From positions 62,001-126,000 of the forward strand of contig JAGVVD010000044.1 in assembly GCA_019135865.1 (NCBI GenBank): DNA of 64,000 nucleotides, in the 5' to 3' direction. The notes below the pieces were generated by a model, which was given only the letters and a program-made list of their open reading frames with translations, was not told where the DNA came from and searched no databases. The number at the start of each line of letters is the position of its first letter. The stretch's first letter is position 1. The translations under genes and the position numbers were made by a program. Below, piece after piece: positions 9,005 to 17,583 of the stretch. This DNA is from Elusimicrobiota bacterium. GTDB lineage: Bacteria > Elusimicrobiota > Elusimicrobia > Elusimicrobiales > UBA9959.

Positions 9005-10259
9005 GTTCCGGGCTCCTTAAATCGTCAGAGGCATTATACTTTTTAGCAAAGTCCCTTAACCAGACGTCCAGCCTGTCCAGCAGTGCGGCGCGGGTAAAAT
9101 TAGCCTCGCAGAACTTGCGCCCCTTCGCCCCCATTTCCCCCCTTGCCTCCGGGGACATGCCGTGCAGCGCCAGGACGGCGGCTGCGAGAGCCCCGGGGTC
9201 CTCTGCGGGGCAGGCTATCCCGGCCCCGGCCTCTTCTATAAGCCGCCCCCCCTCTCCGTCGAGGGCGGCGACCACGGGTTTACCGCAGGCCAGGTAGGAT
9301 TGTATTTTTCCGGGAACGGTGAGCGCAAAAACCGGATTGCGCCTTAGCGTCACAAGCAGGGCGTCTGCGGCCCCAAACAGGGCAACGATGGTTTCCTGGG
9401 GATGCCGCCCGAGCATGTGCACGCAACCGTCCAAGGCCCTGCTCTTTATCTGGTCCCTGACCCAGCCGGCCATTCTCCCGTCCCCGGCTATCAGCCACTG
9501 TATGTCGGCGGTTCCCTTAAGGCGCTCGGCAGCCCCCAGGATAGTCTCAAAACTCTGGGCGGCCCCGATGTTGCCGGCGAACACCACCTTAAAGCCGGCC
9601 GGCATCGGGCCCAACCCGGCAAGCCCGGTTTTATCAGGGGCCCTGCCGTAGGCCTCCTCAGCCCAGTTAGGAAAATAGAGAATATCCCCCGGAGGGAAGC
9701 CCAGGCCGGAGACCTGGCCGATGAAACCTTTAGAGGAAACGAGTATTTTGTCGCATTGGCTGTATATAAATTTTACCATGCGCCCGACCAGGCTGAGGAT
9801 CAACGGAGAGGATACCGCTCCAGTGGCGGAAAGGTTTTCCGGCCAAAGGTCCAGCACCCATAAAAAAATAGGCGCCTTTTTTATCTTTTTCAGCAGTATG
9901 GCAGGCAGACAGACGGTGACAGGGGAAATTTCAAAAACGAAGATGGCGTCATAACGCCCCCCGCAGTATAAAGGCCCTAGTAGCGAGCCGAACAGCGCGA
10001 AAGAAAAGTAATTGAGGACCAGCCTGAAACCTTTTGACCTGCCCCGGGAGACCAGGGGAACGCGCAGCACCTTTATCCCGTTAAAATCCTCTTCCCGCTT
10101 CCTGAAGATACCGTAGCCCTCGAAAAAACTACCCCCCGGGTAATTCGGGATCCCGGTGAGGACGGTAACGGCATGCCCTTTCCGCTTCAGTCCCAGGGCC
10201 AGTTCATTAACCCTGAAATCTTCAGGCCAGAAATACTGTGTGACTATCAGGATGTTCAA
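8985..10259 (-). CDS. wbuB: WbuB-like family 4 glycosyltransferase (putative L-FucNAc transferase)
   Basis: The 424-residue GT-B protein opens with TQYFWPEDFRVNELA and has the C-terminal donor site VPGKIQSYLACGKPVV, both typical of WbuB proteins that accompany fnlABC in Escherichia O26-type loci. It probably adds L-FucNAc to the growing lipid-linked unit on the inner face of the membrane. The start is a TTG with GGAGG six bases upstream. It is the first gene of the module, downstream of the IS21 insertion. A run of seven G lies in its coding strand (9246-9252 on the plus strand). Confidence 0.85.
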   Translation of the reverse strand: MNILIVTQYFWPEDFRVNELALGLKRKGHAVTVLTGIPNYPGGSFFEGYGIFRKREEDFNGIKVLRVPLVSRGRSKGFRLVLNYFSFALFGSLLGPLYCGGRYDAIFVFEISPVTVCLPAILLKKIKKAPIFLWVLDLWPENLSATGAVSSPLILSLVGRMVKFIYSQCDKILVSSKGFIGQVSGLGFPPGDILYFPNWAEEAYGRAPDKTGLAGLGPMPAGFKVVFAGNIGAAQSFETILGAAERLKGTADIQWLIAGDGRMAGWVRDQIKSRALDGCVHMLGRHPQETIVALFGAADALLVTLRRNPVFALTVPGKIQSYLACGKPVVAALDGEGGRLIEEAGAGIACPAEDPGALAAAVLALHGMSPEARGEMGAKGRKFCEANFTRAALLDRLDVWLRDFAKKYNASDDLRSPEHAKPQK

Positions 10260-10382
10260 ACCGGCCTCCCATTCACCTAAGTTTGTCGCTTTTTTACAGT
10301 CTTATTTAGCATCTTAACTACCCATTTTTTATCGATGTGCCGAAGTCAATTATATCAAAGTCAGGAAACTGGACGGTTACGT
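10260..10382 (-). promoter_or_regulatory. Likely wbuB promoter region, cut upstream by IS21
   Basis: On the minus strand a TATAAT lies at 10354-10349, about 90 bases before the wbuB TTG. The IS21 end begins at 10383, just upstream of where a -35 box would sit, so the element may have replaced native upstream sequence. No convincing TTGACA is seen at the expected spacing. No gene is seen in this stretch. Confidence 0.4.
10376..10382. repeat. Target-site duplication, left copy (GTTACGT)
   Basis: GTTACGT directly precedes the left end of the IS21 element and is repeated exactly at 12995-13001 after its right end. Seven bases is within the normal range for IS21-family target duplications. Confidence 0.92.
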
Positions 10383-10567
10383 TGCGTATTCCGGAGCAAA
10401 CCGGCCGGCATTCCGCCAGCAAATCGGCCACCATTCCGGAGCCAAACCGGCCACCATTCCGCTGAAATCGGCCACCCCCTGGTTTAGGGGCTGAAAACAG
10501 ACGGAAAAACCTTGAAGCGACGCAGGGCAACAATGTTTGATGGAACCTACGCTAACCCGGAGGTTTC

Positions 10568-12121
10568 ATGTCAAACACAAGGCTGCCTATGCGCAAGATC
10601 TGCGAAGTATTACGGCTTTATCACGCCTGTCGCCAGAGCCGGCGAAGCATCGCCACGTCCTGCGGGCTGTCACGCAGCACGGTATCTGACTATCTAGGCC
10701 GGGCAGCCGCGGCCGGCCTGGCCTGGCCGCTACCTGAGGGGCTTAACGAGGCCGATTTAGAAGATCGGCTGTTCCCTGCCGCCCCAGGCCAGGCCGGCGC
10801 CAACAGCAAGCCATTGCCGGACTTCGCCTATATCCATGCCGAGTTGGTTGCCAACAAACGCTACAACCTGACGCTTGAGCTGCTTTGGTGCGAGTACATG
10901 GAGCAGCACCCTGACGGTTACAAGTATTCCTACTTCTGCGAGCTGTATCGCGGCTGGCTTGGGCGGCGTGATTACTGCATGCGGCAGGACCACAAGGCCG
11001 GCGAGAAGCTGTTCGTGGATTACGGCGACGGGCTGGAGGTCTGGGACAAATTAACCGGCAAGTCGCGGCGCACCCACCTGTTTGTGGCGGTGTGGGGCGC
11101 ATCCAATTACACCTACGCGGAAGCCTCGCTTACGCAGGAGCTGCCTGCCTGGTGCGGGTCACATGTGCGTGCCCTGGAATATTTCGGGGCAGCGCCCTTG
11201 GTGGTGGTGCCGGATAATCTTAAAAGTGCAGTTACCAAGACTTCGTTTTACGAGCCCGAGATAAACCGCACCTATGCGGCATTGGCCGAGCATTACGGCT
11301 TCGCCGTAATTCCGGCGCGTCCGGCGCACCCGCGCGATAAGCCCAAAGTGGAGAACGGTGTATTGGTGGCGAAGCGCTGGATACTGGCGCGGCTGCGCAA
11401 GCGCATCTTTTACAGCCTCGGCGAGATGAACATTGCCATCCGCGAGTTGCTGGAATACTTGAACAGCCGGGAGATGCGCAAGCTTAAGCAAAGCCGGCGC
11501 GAGATGTTTGACGCAGTGGATCTGCCGAAGGCGCAGGCCTTGCCCGCGAATGCTTACGAATATGCCGAGTGGCTGAAGGCGCGGGTGAATCTGGATTACC
11601 ACGTGGAAGTAGACCGGCACTATTACAGCGTGCCTTATCGGTTGCTAAAGGAGGAAGTAGAGATACGCCTGACGGCGCGGGCCGTAGAGATTTATCGCAA
11701 CGGCGAGCGTTTGGCAACGCATGTGCGCAGCCATAACAATCACCAGCATACAACCGAGACCGGCCATATGCCGCCGGAGCACCAGAAGCACCTGGAGTGG
11801 AGCCCGTCGAGGATAATTGCTTGGGCCGAGAAAGTTGGACCGTCTACGGCAGAGCTGGCGAGGCGGATAATGGAAAGCCGTGCGCACCCGGAGCAGGGCT
11901 ACCGGTCGTGCCTGGGGATACTGCGCCTTGGAAAGAACTACGGCGACAAACGGCTAGAAGCGGCGGCGGCGCGGGCCGTGCATTTTGGCGCGCTGTCGTT
12001 CCGGTCAGTGAAATCCATCCTGGAGAAGAGGTTGGACCAGCAGGCGCCGGCGCGGCCGGCGGCGCAGAGCGTTTTGCCCTTTCATGAGAACCTCAGGGGC
12101 GGGCAATATTACAGCAGTTAA
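10568..12121 (+). CDS. istA: IS21-family transposase IstA
   Basis: The 517-residue protein has an N-terminal helix-turn-helix (about residues 8-45, RSIATSCGLSRSTVSDYLGR), a DDE integrase core with FVDYGD, VVPDNLKSAV and a glutamate in KVENGV, and a C-terminal beta-rich segment (DYHVEVDRHYYSVPY). All three acidic catalytic positions are present and the frame is uninterrupted. It performs strand transfer with IstB. The ATG at 10568 follows CGGAGGTTTC, a good ribosome site. Confidence 0.95.
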   Translation: MSNTRLPMRKICEVLRLYHACRQSRRSIATSCGLSRSTVSDYLGRAAAAGLAWPLPEGLNEADLEDRLFPAAPGQAGANSKPLPDFAYIHAELVANKRYNLTLELLWCEYMEQHPDGYKYSYFCELYRGWLGRRDYCMRQDHKAGEKLFVDYGDGLEVWDKLTGKSRRTHLFVAVWGASNYTYAEASLTQELPAWCGSHVRALEYFGAAPLVVVPDNLKSAVTKTSFYEPEINRTYAALAEHYGFAVIPARPAHPRDKPKVENGVLVAKRWILARLRKRIFYSLGEMNIAIRELLEYLNSREMRKLKQSRREMFDAVDLPKAQALPANAYEYAEWLKARVNLDYHVEVDRHYYSVPYRLLKEEVEIRLTARAVEIYRNGERLATHVRSHNNHQHTTETGHMPPEHQKHLEWSPSRIIAWAEKVGPSTAELARRIMESRAHPEQGYRSCLGILRLGKNYGDKRLEAAAARAVHFGALSFRSVKSILEKRLDQQAPARPAAQSVLPFHENLRGGQYYSS

Positions 12122-12131
12122 AGGAGAGTAA

Positions 12132-12866
12132 ATGAACAATGAGGCTACAATCGAAATGCTGAACAGGTTGAAGTTATTCGGAATGGCACGGGGCCTGGCG
12201 GACAGGCTGGCATCGGCGGCGCAGGCTGACCTGACGCACGGCGAGTTCGTAGGCATGCTGGTGCAGGACGAGAAGACCGAGCGGGACAACCGGCGCTTGA
12301 GGCGCATCCTGAAGAACGCCAAACTAAAACAGGAAGCAAGCCTGGAGAACATCGACTACCGGCACCAGCGCGGGCTGCATAAGCAGACCATTCTGGAATT
12401 GGCCAACCCGGCCTGGATCGAGGCAGGGCGCAATGTGATTCTGACCGGGCCCACCGGAGTAGGGAAAAGCTATATAGCCTGTGCCCTTGGAAACATGGCC
12501 GCCAGAGCCGGCGAGACCGTGCTTTATATTAGGGCCAGCCGGCTGTTTGAGGCGCTTGCCACTGCCCGCGGCGACGGCACGCATCTAAGGCTGATGCAGA
12601 AATACGGCAAGGCGAAGGTGTTGATAGTGGACGACTTCCTGATAACCCCGCTGACAGAAGAAAGCCGGTCTGACTTTCTGGAAGTAATTGAGGACCGTTG
12701 CGGCAGCGGCGCCACGGTAGTGACAAGCCAGTGCCCCGCCAAAGAATGGCATGAGAATATCGGCGATCCGACCATAGCCGACGCCATTTGCGACCGGTTG
12801 CTGCACAACAGTTACAAGATAGAACTGCGCGGGGAATCCCTGCGGAAGAAGAAGAGAGAAAATTGA
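12132..12866 (+). CDS. istB: IS21-family helper ATPase IstB
   Basis: The 244-residue DnaC-like AAA+ ATPase has a Walker A (GPTGVGKS, about residue 105) and a Walker B (VLIVDDF, about residue 165). IstB directs target choice and activates IstA. It starts 10 bases after istA behind AAGGAG, so the two are co-translated. No damage is visible. Confidence 0.95.
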   Translation: MNNEATIEMLNRLKLFGMARGLADRLASAAQADLTHGEFVGMLVQDEKTERDNRRLRRILKNAKLKQEASLENIDYRHQRGLHKQTILELANPAWIEAGRNVILTGPTGVGKSYIACALGNMAARAGETVLYIRASRLFEALATARGDGTHLRLMQKYGKAKVLIVDDFLITPLTEESRSDFLEVIEDRCGSGATVVTSQCPAKEWHENIGDPTIADAICDRLLHNSYKIELRGESLRKKKREN

Positions 12867-12922
12867 CGGAACGGAGGGAAAAGAGATAGTTTCTAGGAAG
12901 CCCGAGCGTCGCTTAAAGTAGC

Positions 12923-12994
12923 CCCGGCCGATTTGCCAGCGGAACGGTGGCCGAATTCAGAGCGGAATCGTGGCCGATTTCACCGGAATCCCCA
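12923..12994. repeat. Right terminal repeat array of the IS21 element
   Basis: Three inverted copies of the element's 23-25-bp end repeat are visible (GGCCGATTT, GGCCGAATT and GGCCGATTT cores, each next to CGGAAT or CGGAAC), matching the four direct copies at the left end. They are expected transposase binding sites. Confidence 0.85.
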
Positions 12995-13001
12995 GTTACG
13001 T
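12995..13001. repeat. Target-site duplication, right copy (GTTACGT)
   Basis: This is an exact copy of 10376-10382, marking the right boundary of the IS21 element. Confidence 0.92.
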
Positions 13002-13042
13002 TAAAGAACTGGTCCCGGCAGGAGGCTTCATGACAAATAATG

Positions 13043-13048
13043 TAGAAT
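13043..13048 (+). promoter_or_regulatory. -10-like TAGAAT directly before the Wzy start
   Basis: TAGAAT lies six bases before the GTG start at 13055, so a transcript from it would start at or very near the start codon. No Shine-Dalgarno sequence is present. The same arrangement occurs before the other plus-strand gene at 859. No clear -35 is visible. Confidence 0.35.
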
Positions 13049-13054
13049 AGTCGC

Positions 13055-14386
13055 GTGCAAAACTTCCTGCGGCAAAGCAGAACAATATTACATACAAGAG
13101 TGAAATTCCTCAGTTTATTCGCTATCGGTGTCCTGTTATTCAGTGTGACAAGGGGGCTTGTTCCCCTTCTAACCGGGATTGCAGACTTAGCACGACCGAC
13201 GTACACCCTTTCGTTTGTTTTAGGGATTTCTCTTTCATTGTTTGGGCTCTATCTCGCGCTTTTCAAGGGCAACCATGCAGTCACGAAGCGACTCCGGATA
13301 ATGCTGCTTTTGAACCTTATCCTCCATATAGTCTGGCTGCTTCCGATACTGATTATCTCCCCCCAGATCAACCTTATCGCATCTTTTGCATACACGGGAC
13401 TTTTTCCTTTCACTATTTTGGTGTTTGCCACGATATCAGAAAAATATTTAGGGGCCGTTATTACCGCACTTACGATATTCGTGGCAGGTACGGTTATATG
13501 GGAGTTCATAGAGTTGAACACGGGCATCATCCCTGGCGGGTTCGACCTGGCTACAAACAGACAATTATTGCTGAGGCCGGGGGTTTTTGAGGCTTTTGGT
13601 AACACTGCCGGATTGCTGCGAGCAGTGGGCATATTCGGACATCGCCCCCACGACGCCGGCAATTTCCTGGCGATCGTATCTACCTTCTGTGTTGCACTGA
13701 TGTTCCGACAAGTGAGAGTTAAAACAGAGACCGCAGCCATTTCTTTGATAGCAGTTTCTGGGATGCTGATGACTCAATCTGCGGCGAACATCCTGGCCTT
13801 CTTCTTTGGACTTATTATTATTCTGGCGGCTCAAAGAAGAAAAATCCTTAATGCCAAATCCATAGTCACGATTGGCACAATTACTATCCTTGGGACATCG
13901 CTGCTTTTGCCGCTTTCCTACGTCATTGGGATAGACCCAAGCGTACTATGGCAGTGGACAAAAAGAGTTGGACCAGACGCCCCCTGGAATGAATTTATTG
14001 CGTTAGGGATCTCCGACATATCCCTGGATTTATTGGCACTTATTATAGGTCATGGGTCCAGCTTTGGATTGTCTAAAGTGGGGGACATTTCTGAAGTGGC
14101 GTTCATCAAGATGCTCATGGAATTAGGGGTGCTTTCGTTTCTTACACTTATCACGATATTGTTTTACCCTATATGGCGTTATTTTTTCGCCGGTGAAAAC
14201 AAAAGAAAGTTGTCTTTCCCTTATATTGTGTCGTTATTCGTAGGGGTCATTTCATTATGGCACTACGGGTCTGTGCTACGTACCACGAACATATTCGTTC
14301 TATTCGCGATATATGCTCAGGGCTTAAATAAACTTGCGGCCAACCGGTTAAAACCCATCATCCCCGTTGCGAATACGCGCGACTAA
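13055..14386 (+). CDS. wzy: Wzy-like O-antigen polymerase/ligase-type membrane protein
   Basis: The 443-residue protein is almost wholly hydrophobic with about 11-12 predicted helices, and has a larger loop around residues 150-200 (NTGIIPGGFD, then GIFGHRPHDAGNF). FGHRPHDAGNF is the kind of His-bearing periplasmic loop seen in the O-antigen ligase/polymerase superfamily. It likely polymerises repeat units at the outer face of the inner membrane; WaaL-type ligase is the alternative. The start is GTG. Its 3' end overlaps the opposing glycosyltransferase by 29 bases. The sequence is visibly more AT-rich than the module to its left. Confidence 0.75.
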   Translation: MQNFLRQSRTILHTRVKFLSLFAIGVLLFSVTRGLVPLLTGIADLARPTYTLSFVLGISLSLFGLYLALFKGNHAVTKRLRIMLLLNLILHIVWLLPILIISPQINLIASFAYTGLFPFTILVFATISEKYLGAVITALTIFVAGTVIWEFIELNTGIIPGGFDLATNRQLLLRPGVFEAFGNTAGLLRAVGIFGHRPHDAGNFLAIVSTFCVALMFRQVRVKTETAAISLIAVSGMLMTQSAANILAFFFGLIIILAAQRRKILNAKSIVTIGTITILGTSLLLPLSYVIGIDPSVLWQWTKRVGPDAPWNEFIALGISDISLDLLALIIGHGSSFGLSKVGDISEVAFIKMLMELGVLSFLTLITILFYPIWRYFFAGENKRKLSFPYIVSLFVGVISLWHYGSVLRTTNIFVLFAIYAQGLNKLAANRLKPIIPVANTRD

Positions 14387-15512
14387 AGCGCAGGGCAAAG
14401 ACCTCAAGAAAGTCCAGAGTTTCAGTTGCGGTTGTATCCCAGTTGAACTTTTGTGCCCGCTCATGCGCATTTGCGGAAACCGCGTTTTTGGCCGCGGGGC
14501 CAAGTGCGTAAATCCCCGCGACTCTGGTAGCCAGCATTTGGGCGTCCCCGGGCGTGTAATAGTAAGCCGCATCGCCAAAAAACTCCGGCAGGGGAGCGTT
14601 ATCCGCGGCAATACACACCGCGCCGCAAGCCAGCGCCTCCAGTGCGGTAACGGGCGAAGTTTCCACCCGGCTTGTCATTACAAAGACGCGGCAATTTTTG
14701 TAACACCAGGTCATTTCAGCGCGCGAAAGCTGCCCTGTCCAGCACAGGTCGGCGGATACCCCGGCCCTTTCCGCCATTATTTTCAGGCGCCTTTCATAGG
14801 AGCGCATGGAGCTCCTTGCCGCACCGGCCACAACTACATTCAGCGGTGTTCCTCGGTCTCTCCTGAATTGCGCCGCGCACCCGATAATATCCTCCAGGCT
14901 CCGGTAGGGATCTATGGAGCCGGCGGTAAATACGAAATCGCCCCAGCCGGAGGGAACCTGCGCGGGCCGGGACTGGGCAGTATCCGGCAAAGCGGCGCCG
15001 AAATAGATCGAGGCGACTTTTCCGGGAGGGACGCCCCACCTTTTCAAAAGAAAATCCCGGACGAAATCCGATATAGCGATAACGCCGTCAGCCCTCTTCA
15101 CGGCCCTGAAAGTCTCGACCCACCTGGCGGCAAGCCTGGCTTTTTCCAAAAGCCCCGCACCTCGCCAGGAAACCATGGGGGCCATGTTCTGTATCATCGT
15201 CACCACAGGGATATGGCCAAAGCTCACGGGCCTGGCGATAGGAACGAATATCACGTCCGGGGAAAAAGCCGTGAGGTGCCGGCCAAGTTCCCGGCTCAGC
15301 CCGCGACCGAAGGGACGGAACTGCGGGCAGTCCCTTAACTCTATCTTCCCCCCGACCGGGAGCCAGTCCCGGACCTCCAGGGAAGCCGGGGAGACGCAAA
15401 GCAGGGCCTCAACCCTGTCATCGGCGGAAAGTCGCGGCAGAATATTCTGGAGGTAGCTTTTATACCCCCCGCTTATGCCGGAAACCGTGATATTTAGTAC
15501 GGCGATTCGCAT
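14358..15512 (-). CDS. Family 4 glycosyltransferase
   Basis: The 384-residue GT-B protein has an N-terminal acceptor domain with GISGGYKSYLQ and a C-terminal donor domain with the EX7E-type motif ETSPVTALE followed by ACGAVCIAADNAPLPEF. It should transfer a sugar from a nucleotide donor with retention on the cytoplasmic face. The 3' end overlaps the Wzy gene tail-to-tail. Donor and acceptor are unknown. Confidence 0.88.
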   Translation of the reverse strand: MRIAVLNITVSGISGGYKSYLQNILPRLSADDRVEALLCVSPASLEVRDWLPVGGKIELRDCPQFRPFGRGLSRELGRHLTAFSPDVIFVPIARPVSFGHIPVVTMIQNMAPMVSWRGAGLLEKARLAARWVETFRAVKRADGVIAISDFVRDFLLKRWGVPPGKVASIYFGAALPDTAQSRPAQVPSGWGDFVFTAGSIDPYRSLEDIIGCAAQFRRDRGTPLNVVVAGAARSSMRSYERRLKIMAERAGVSADLCWTGQLSRAEMTWCYKNCRVFVMTSRVETSPVTALEALACGAVCIAADNAPLPEFFGDAAYYYTPGDAQMLATRVAGIYALGPAAKNAVSANAHERAQKFNWDTTATETLDFLEVFALRFSRAYSQRG

Positions 15513-15531
15513 TTGATAAATAAAGAATTAT

Positions 15532-15544
15532 CCCGGGAGCCGGG
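15532..15544. other. Small GC hairpin between two glycosyltransferase genes
   Basis: CCCGG, a 3-base loop and CCGGG form a 5-bp stem in the 41-base gap between the genes at 15554 and 14358. On the minus strand an AT-rich stretch follows, but not a clean T run, so terminator activity is doubtful. Confidence 0.25.
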
Positions 15545-15553
15545 CAATACGCC

Positions 15554-16360
15554 TCACGCGGCCAGCTTCCTGACCCAAGATCCGGCCAACGCGGAGATGT
15601 TACGGAGCAAATTATACGTGGCCAGGATCTTTTGTTTCTTTGTGGCCAGTTTCCTGTCGCACAGGATAGATAGGACGTCAGCCGCCTGCTTAAGTTGATT
15701 ACGGACTGTATTGGCGCCATGTATTCGGTAAGAGACCAAGACCGCGTCAACGAAATAAAAATCCGTGTGTTCGGCGAACCGGATGACATATTCATAATCC
15801 GGGCAAATTTTAAAGCATGCGCTGGAATAGCCCACCTTGTCTAAAATTGATTTCTTAAAAATAACGGAGGAGCATATGACGAAGTTGCCCTTCAGCAGCC
15901 GGGTATATGTATCCTGCACGACCCCCTCTTCCAGGCCGTTCTTAGAAGCGACTCCCATGTCCCTATTGACATTCCCGATCATCCGCCCATCGGTAAAGAT
16001 GAACTCCACAGCAGGATTCAGGGAAGCGGCAGACAACTGCGCTTCCAGTTTACCAGCGTCCCACAGATCGTCCTGGTCGATAAAAGCGACCCAATCCCCG
16101 GAGCAAGCCTTTATCCCTAAATTCCTGGCATCCGACAGCCCGCCGTTGTCCTTGTAAAAATATTTAAAACGGGGGTCTCCAAGGTCCTTTATGGCATTCT
16201 TTAAATACTCAGAGTGCTCTTTGTTCGGCGAGCCGTCGTCCACAACTATGACCTCGAAATTCTTATAGGACTGGGCGGCGATAGAATCAAGCGTTTCCTT
16301 TATGAATTCTTTACCGTTATAGAACGGGAGTACAATGCTGACCAGGATGTCTTTTTTCAT
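15554..16360 (-). CDS. Family 2 glycosyltransferase
   Basis: The 268-residue GT-A protein starts VSIVLPFYNGKEF, continues with FEVIVVDDGSPN, and has the metal-binding segment FIDQDDLWDAG at about residue 95, all standard for GT2. It is short, without obvious membrane helices, and probably inverting. It lies between the acid module (16374-19453) and a GT4 gene. Substrates are unknown. Confidence 0.9.
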   Translation of the reverse strand: MKKDILVSIVLPFYNGKEFIKETLDSIAAQSYKNFEVIVVDDGSPNKEHSEYLKNAIKDLGDPRFKYFYKDNGGLSDARNLGIKACSGDWVAFIDQDDLWDAGKLEAQLSAASLNPAVEFIFTDGRMIGNVNRDMGVASKNGLEEGVVQDTYTRLLKGNFVICSSVIFKKSILDKVGYSSACFKICPDYEYVIRFAEHTDFYFVDAVLVSYRIHGANTVRNQLKQAADVLSILCDRKLATKKQKILATYNLLRNISALAGSWVRKLAA

Positions 16361-16373
16361 ATTTAGCTTAAAC

Positions 16374-17009
16374 TCACGGAATTACCACCCCGAGCTCTGT
16401 CAGGTCCTTGATCTTAGGCCCGGAATAACCAGAAAAATCGTAACCGCCGCTCCTCAACCTGGCCACGAAAAATAGGCCCCTTGAAAGCGCCGCCGCCATA
16501 TCTGCCTGGGCGTCCCCGACAAAAACCATTTCCCGGGGGTCGAAACCGGCCCCGGATATTATCCGCGCGATTGCACCTGTCTTGGATTCCGGGAATCCAT
16601 AAACCGAATCGAACACCCCGCCCAGCCCCCTTGCAACGATTACTTCTCCTATCTCGTCCTGCGGCGCCGCAGAGGCTACAAAAAAACGGTATTTCCCCCT
16701 GGTCTCCCGGATAAATTCGTTAAAGCCGTTGACATACGGAGCCGACTTCACTTTCTCATGTACCAGATATCTAAACCTGTCGCAGAGAGCGGCCATTTCC
16801 CCCTCGCCGGCCGGCCGGCGCAGTATTTCGGCATATATCCTCCGGAACTTCTCCAAGCGGGGGACGCCGGCGTTGGCCTCATGATATAAGGCGACAGCGT
16901 TTGCCACACCAACGCCCTCGCCCCGGAACAATTCCCTGAACGCCTCCGTTTTTATATCCGCGGATTCTAGGATGACGCCATCAAAATCGAAGATGATACC
17001 TTTAGTCAT
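16374..17009 (-). CDS. HAD-family phosphatase
   Basis: The 211-residue protein begins GIIFDFDGVILES (nucleophile Asp and acid/base Asp), has VASAAPQ (motif II) and FVGDAQADMAAA (motif IV), with a helical cap of the phosphoglycolate phosphatase/beta-phosphoglucomutase type. It would hydrolyse a small phosphorylated metabolite. It is the last gene of a tightly overlapped set with a cyclase, a 2-hydroxyacid dehydrogenase and an epimerase, suggesting one pathway. The substrate is unknown. Confidence 0.85.
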   Translation of the reverse strand: MTKGIIFDFDGVILESADIKTEAFRELFRGEGVGVANAVALYHEANAGVPRLEKFRRIYAEILRRPAGEGEMAALCDRFRYLVHEKVKSAPYVNGFNEFIRETRGKYRFFVASAAPQDEIGEVIVARGLGGVFDSVYGFPESKTGAIARIISGAGFDPREMVFVGDAQADMAAALSRGLFFVARLRSGGYDFSGYSGPKIKDLTELGVVIP

Positions 17010-17583
17010 AGATCAGAAAAGCCCGCGCCGGCGCCCCGTCACCATTCTTGATTTTTAAAGGCAAACAGATTATGGTGCAATATCCTGCCCTGGCCTTCCG
17101 CAAGGACAGGCTCTCCACAATGATGACATCCTGCCTGAGCAGCAGCCTGTGCACCGGGTGCGATCTATCTGCCCCTCCCTCAATAGAAGTCCTGGAGGTT
17201 CCGACCAGCCTGATTCCGTTAGAGAGCAGTATTTCAGCCTCATGGGATGTCAGGCCTCGTCTCAAGTTTTTCAAGACCAGCCCTCGGATTATTCGCCTGC
17301 GCTTTTTACTAAAAAAGCTCTCTATCGTATAACTCCCAAGGTCTAAGACAAAAGCCCGGCACACGAGATTGTCCGGGCGTAGCTGCTCAACGCTTTTGCC
17401 CCTTTCATAGATGTGCCGCGGTGCGTCCACATGCGTCCCCGCATGGCTGCCCATTACCAGCCTGTTCAGGTTGCAGGAGTTCCCTCTCGCCAGCGACTTG
17501 ACCCGCTGAATCTCCACATCCGGATCCGAATGATATTTCTTCATGCCGGCAAATATAGTGCGCGTTACATCCAGGTATTTCAT
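17002..17583 (-). CDS. Cyclase-family metal hydrolase (kynurenine formamidase-like fold)
   Basis: The 193-residue protein shows the metal motif HAGTHVDAPRH (His-x-Gly-Thr-His-x-Asp-x-Pro-x-His) at about residue 45, defining the cyclase/arylformamidase family. Members hydrolyse amides or lactones or close rings, so a role on a lactone or acyl intermediate is possible. It overlaps the dehydrogenase upstream by ATGA and the HAD gene downstream by 8 bases. The chemistry here is unknown. Confidence 0.8.
   Translation of the reverse strand: MKYLDVTRTIFAGMKKYHSDPDVEIQRVKSLARGNSCNLNRLVMGSHAGTHVDAPRHIYERGKSVEQLRPDNLVCRAFVLDLGSYTIESFFSKKRRRIIRGLVLKNLRRGLTSHEAEILLSNGIRLVGTSRTSIEGGADRSHPVHRLLLRQDVIIVESLSLRKARAGYCTIICLPLKIKNGDGAPARAFLIYD

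Larger units (their letters stand above)
10383..12994 (+). mobile_element. Complete IS21-family insertion sequence (2,612 bp)
   Basis: The element begins TGCG and ends CA, flanked on both sides by GTTACGT. Each end carries a tandem set of about 23-25-bp repeats of the form ATTCCG...AAATCGGCCACC: four on the left (10383 to about 10482) and three in inverse orientation on the right (about 12923-12994). Multiple terminal repeats are typical of IS21. Both istA and istB are intact. Perfect duplications and open frames suggest a recent, possibly still mobile insertion. It landed between wbuB (-) and the Wzy gene (+), in non-coding sequence as far as I can tell. Confidence 0.95.

Noticed and set aside
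10318-13206. A possible minus-strand gene interrupted by the IS21 element (frame readable across the rejoined target)
   Set aside because: Joining the flanks does leave an open frame, but it overlaps the Wzy start, has no recognisable domain and no start signal. I treat the target as intergenic.
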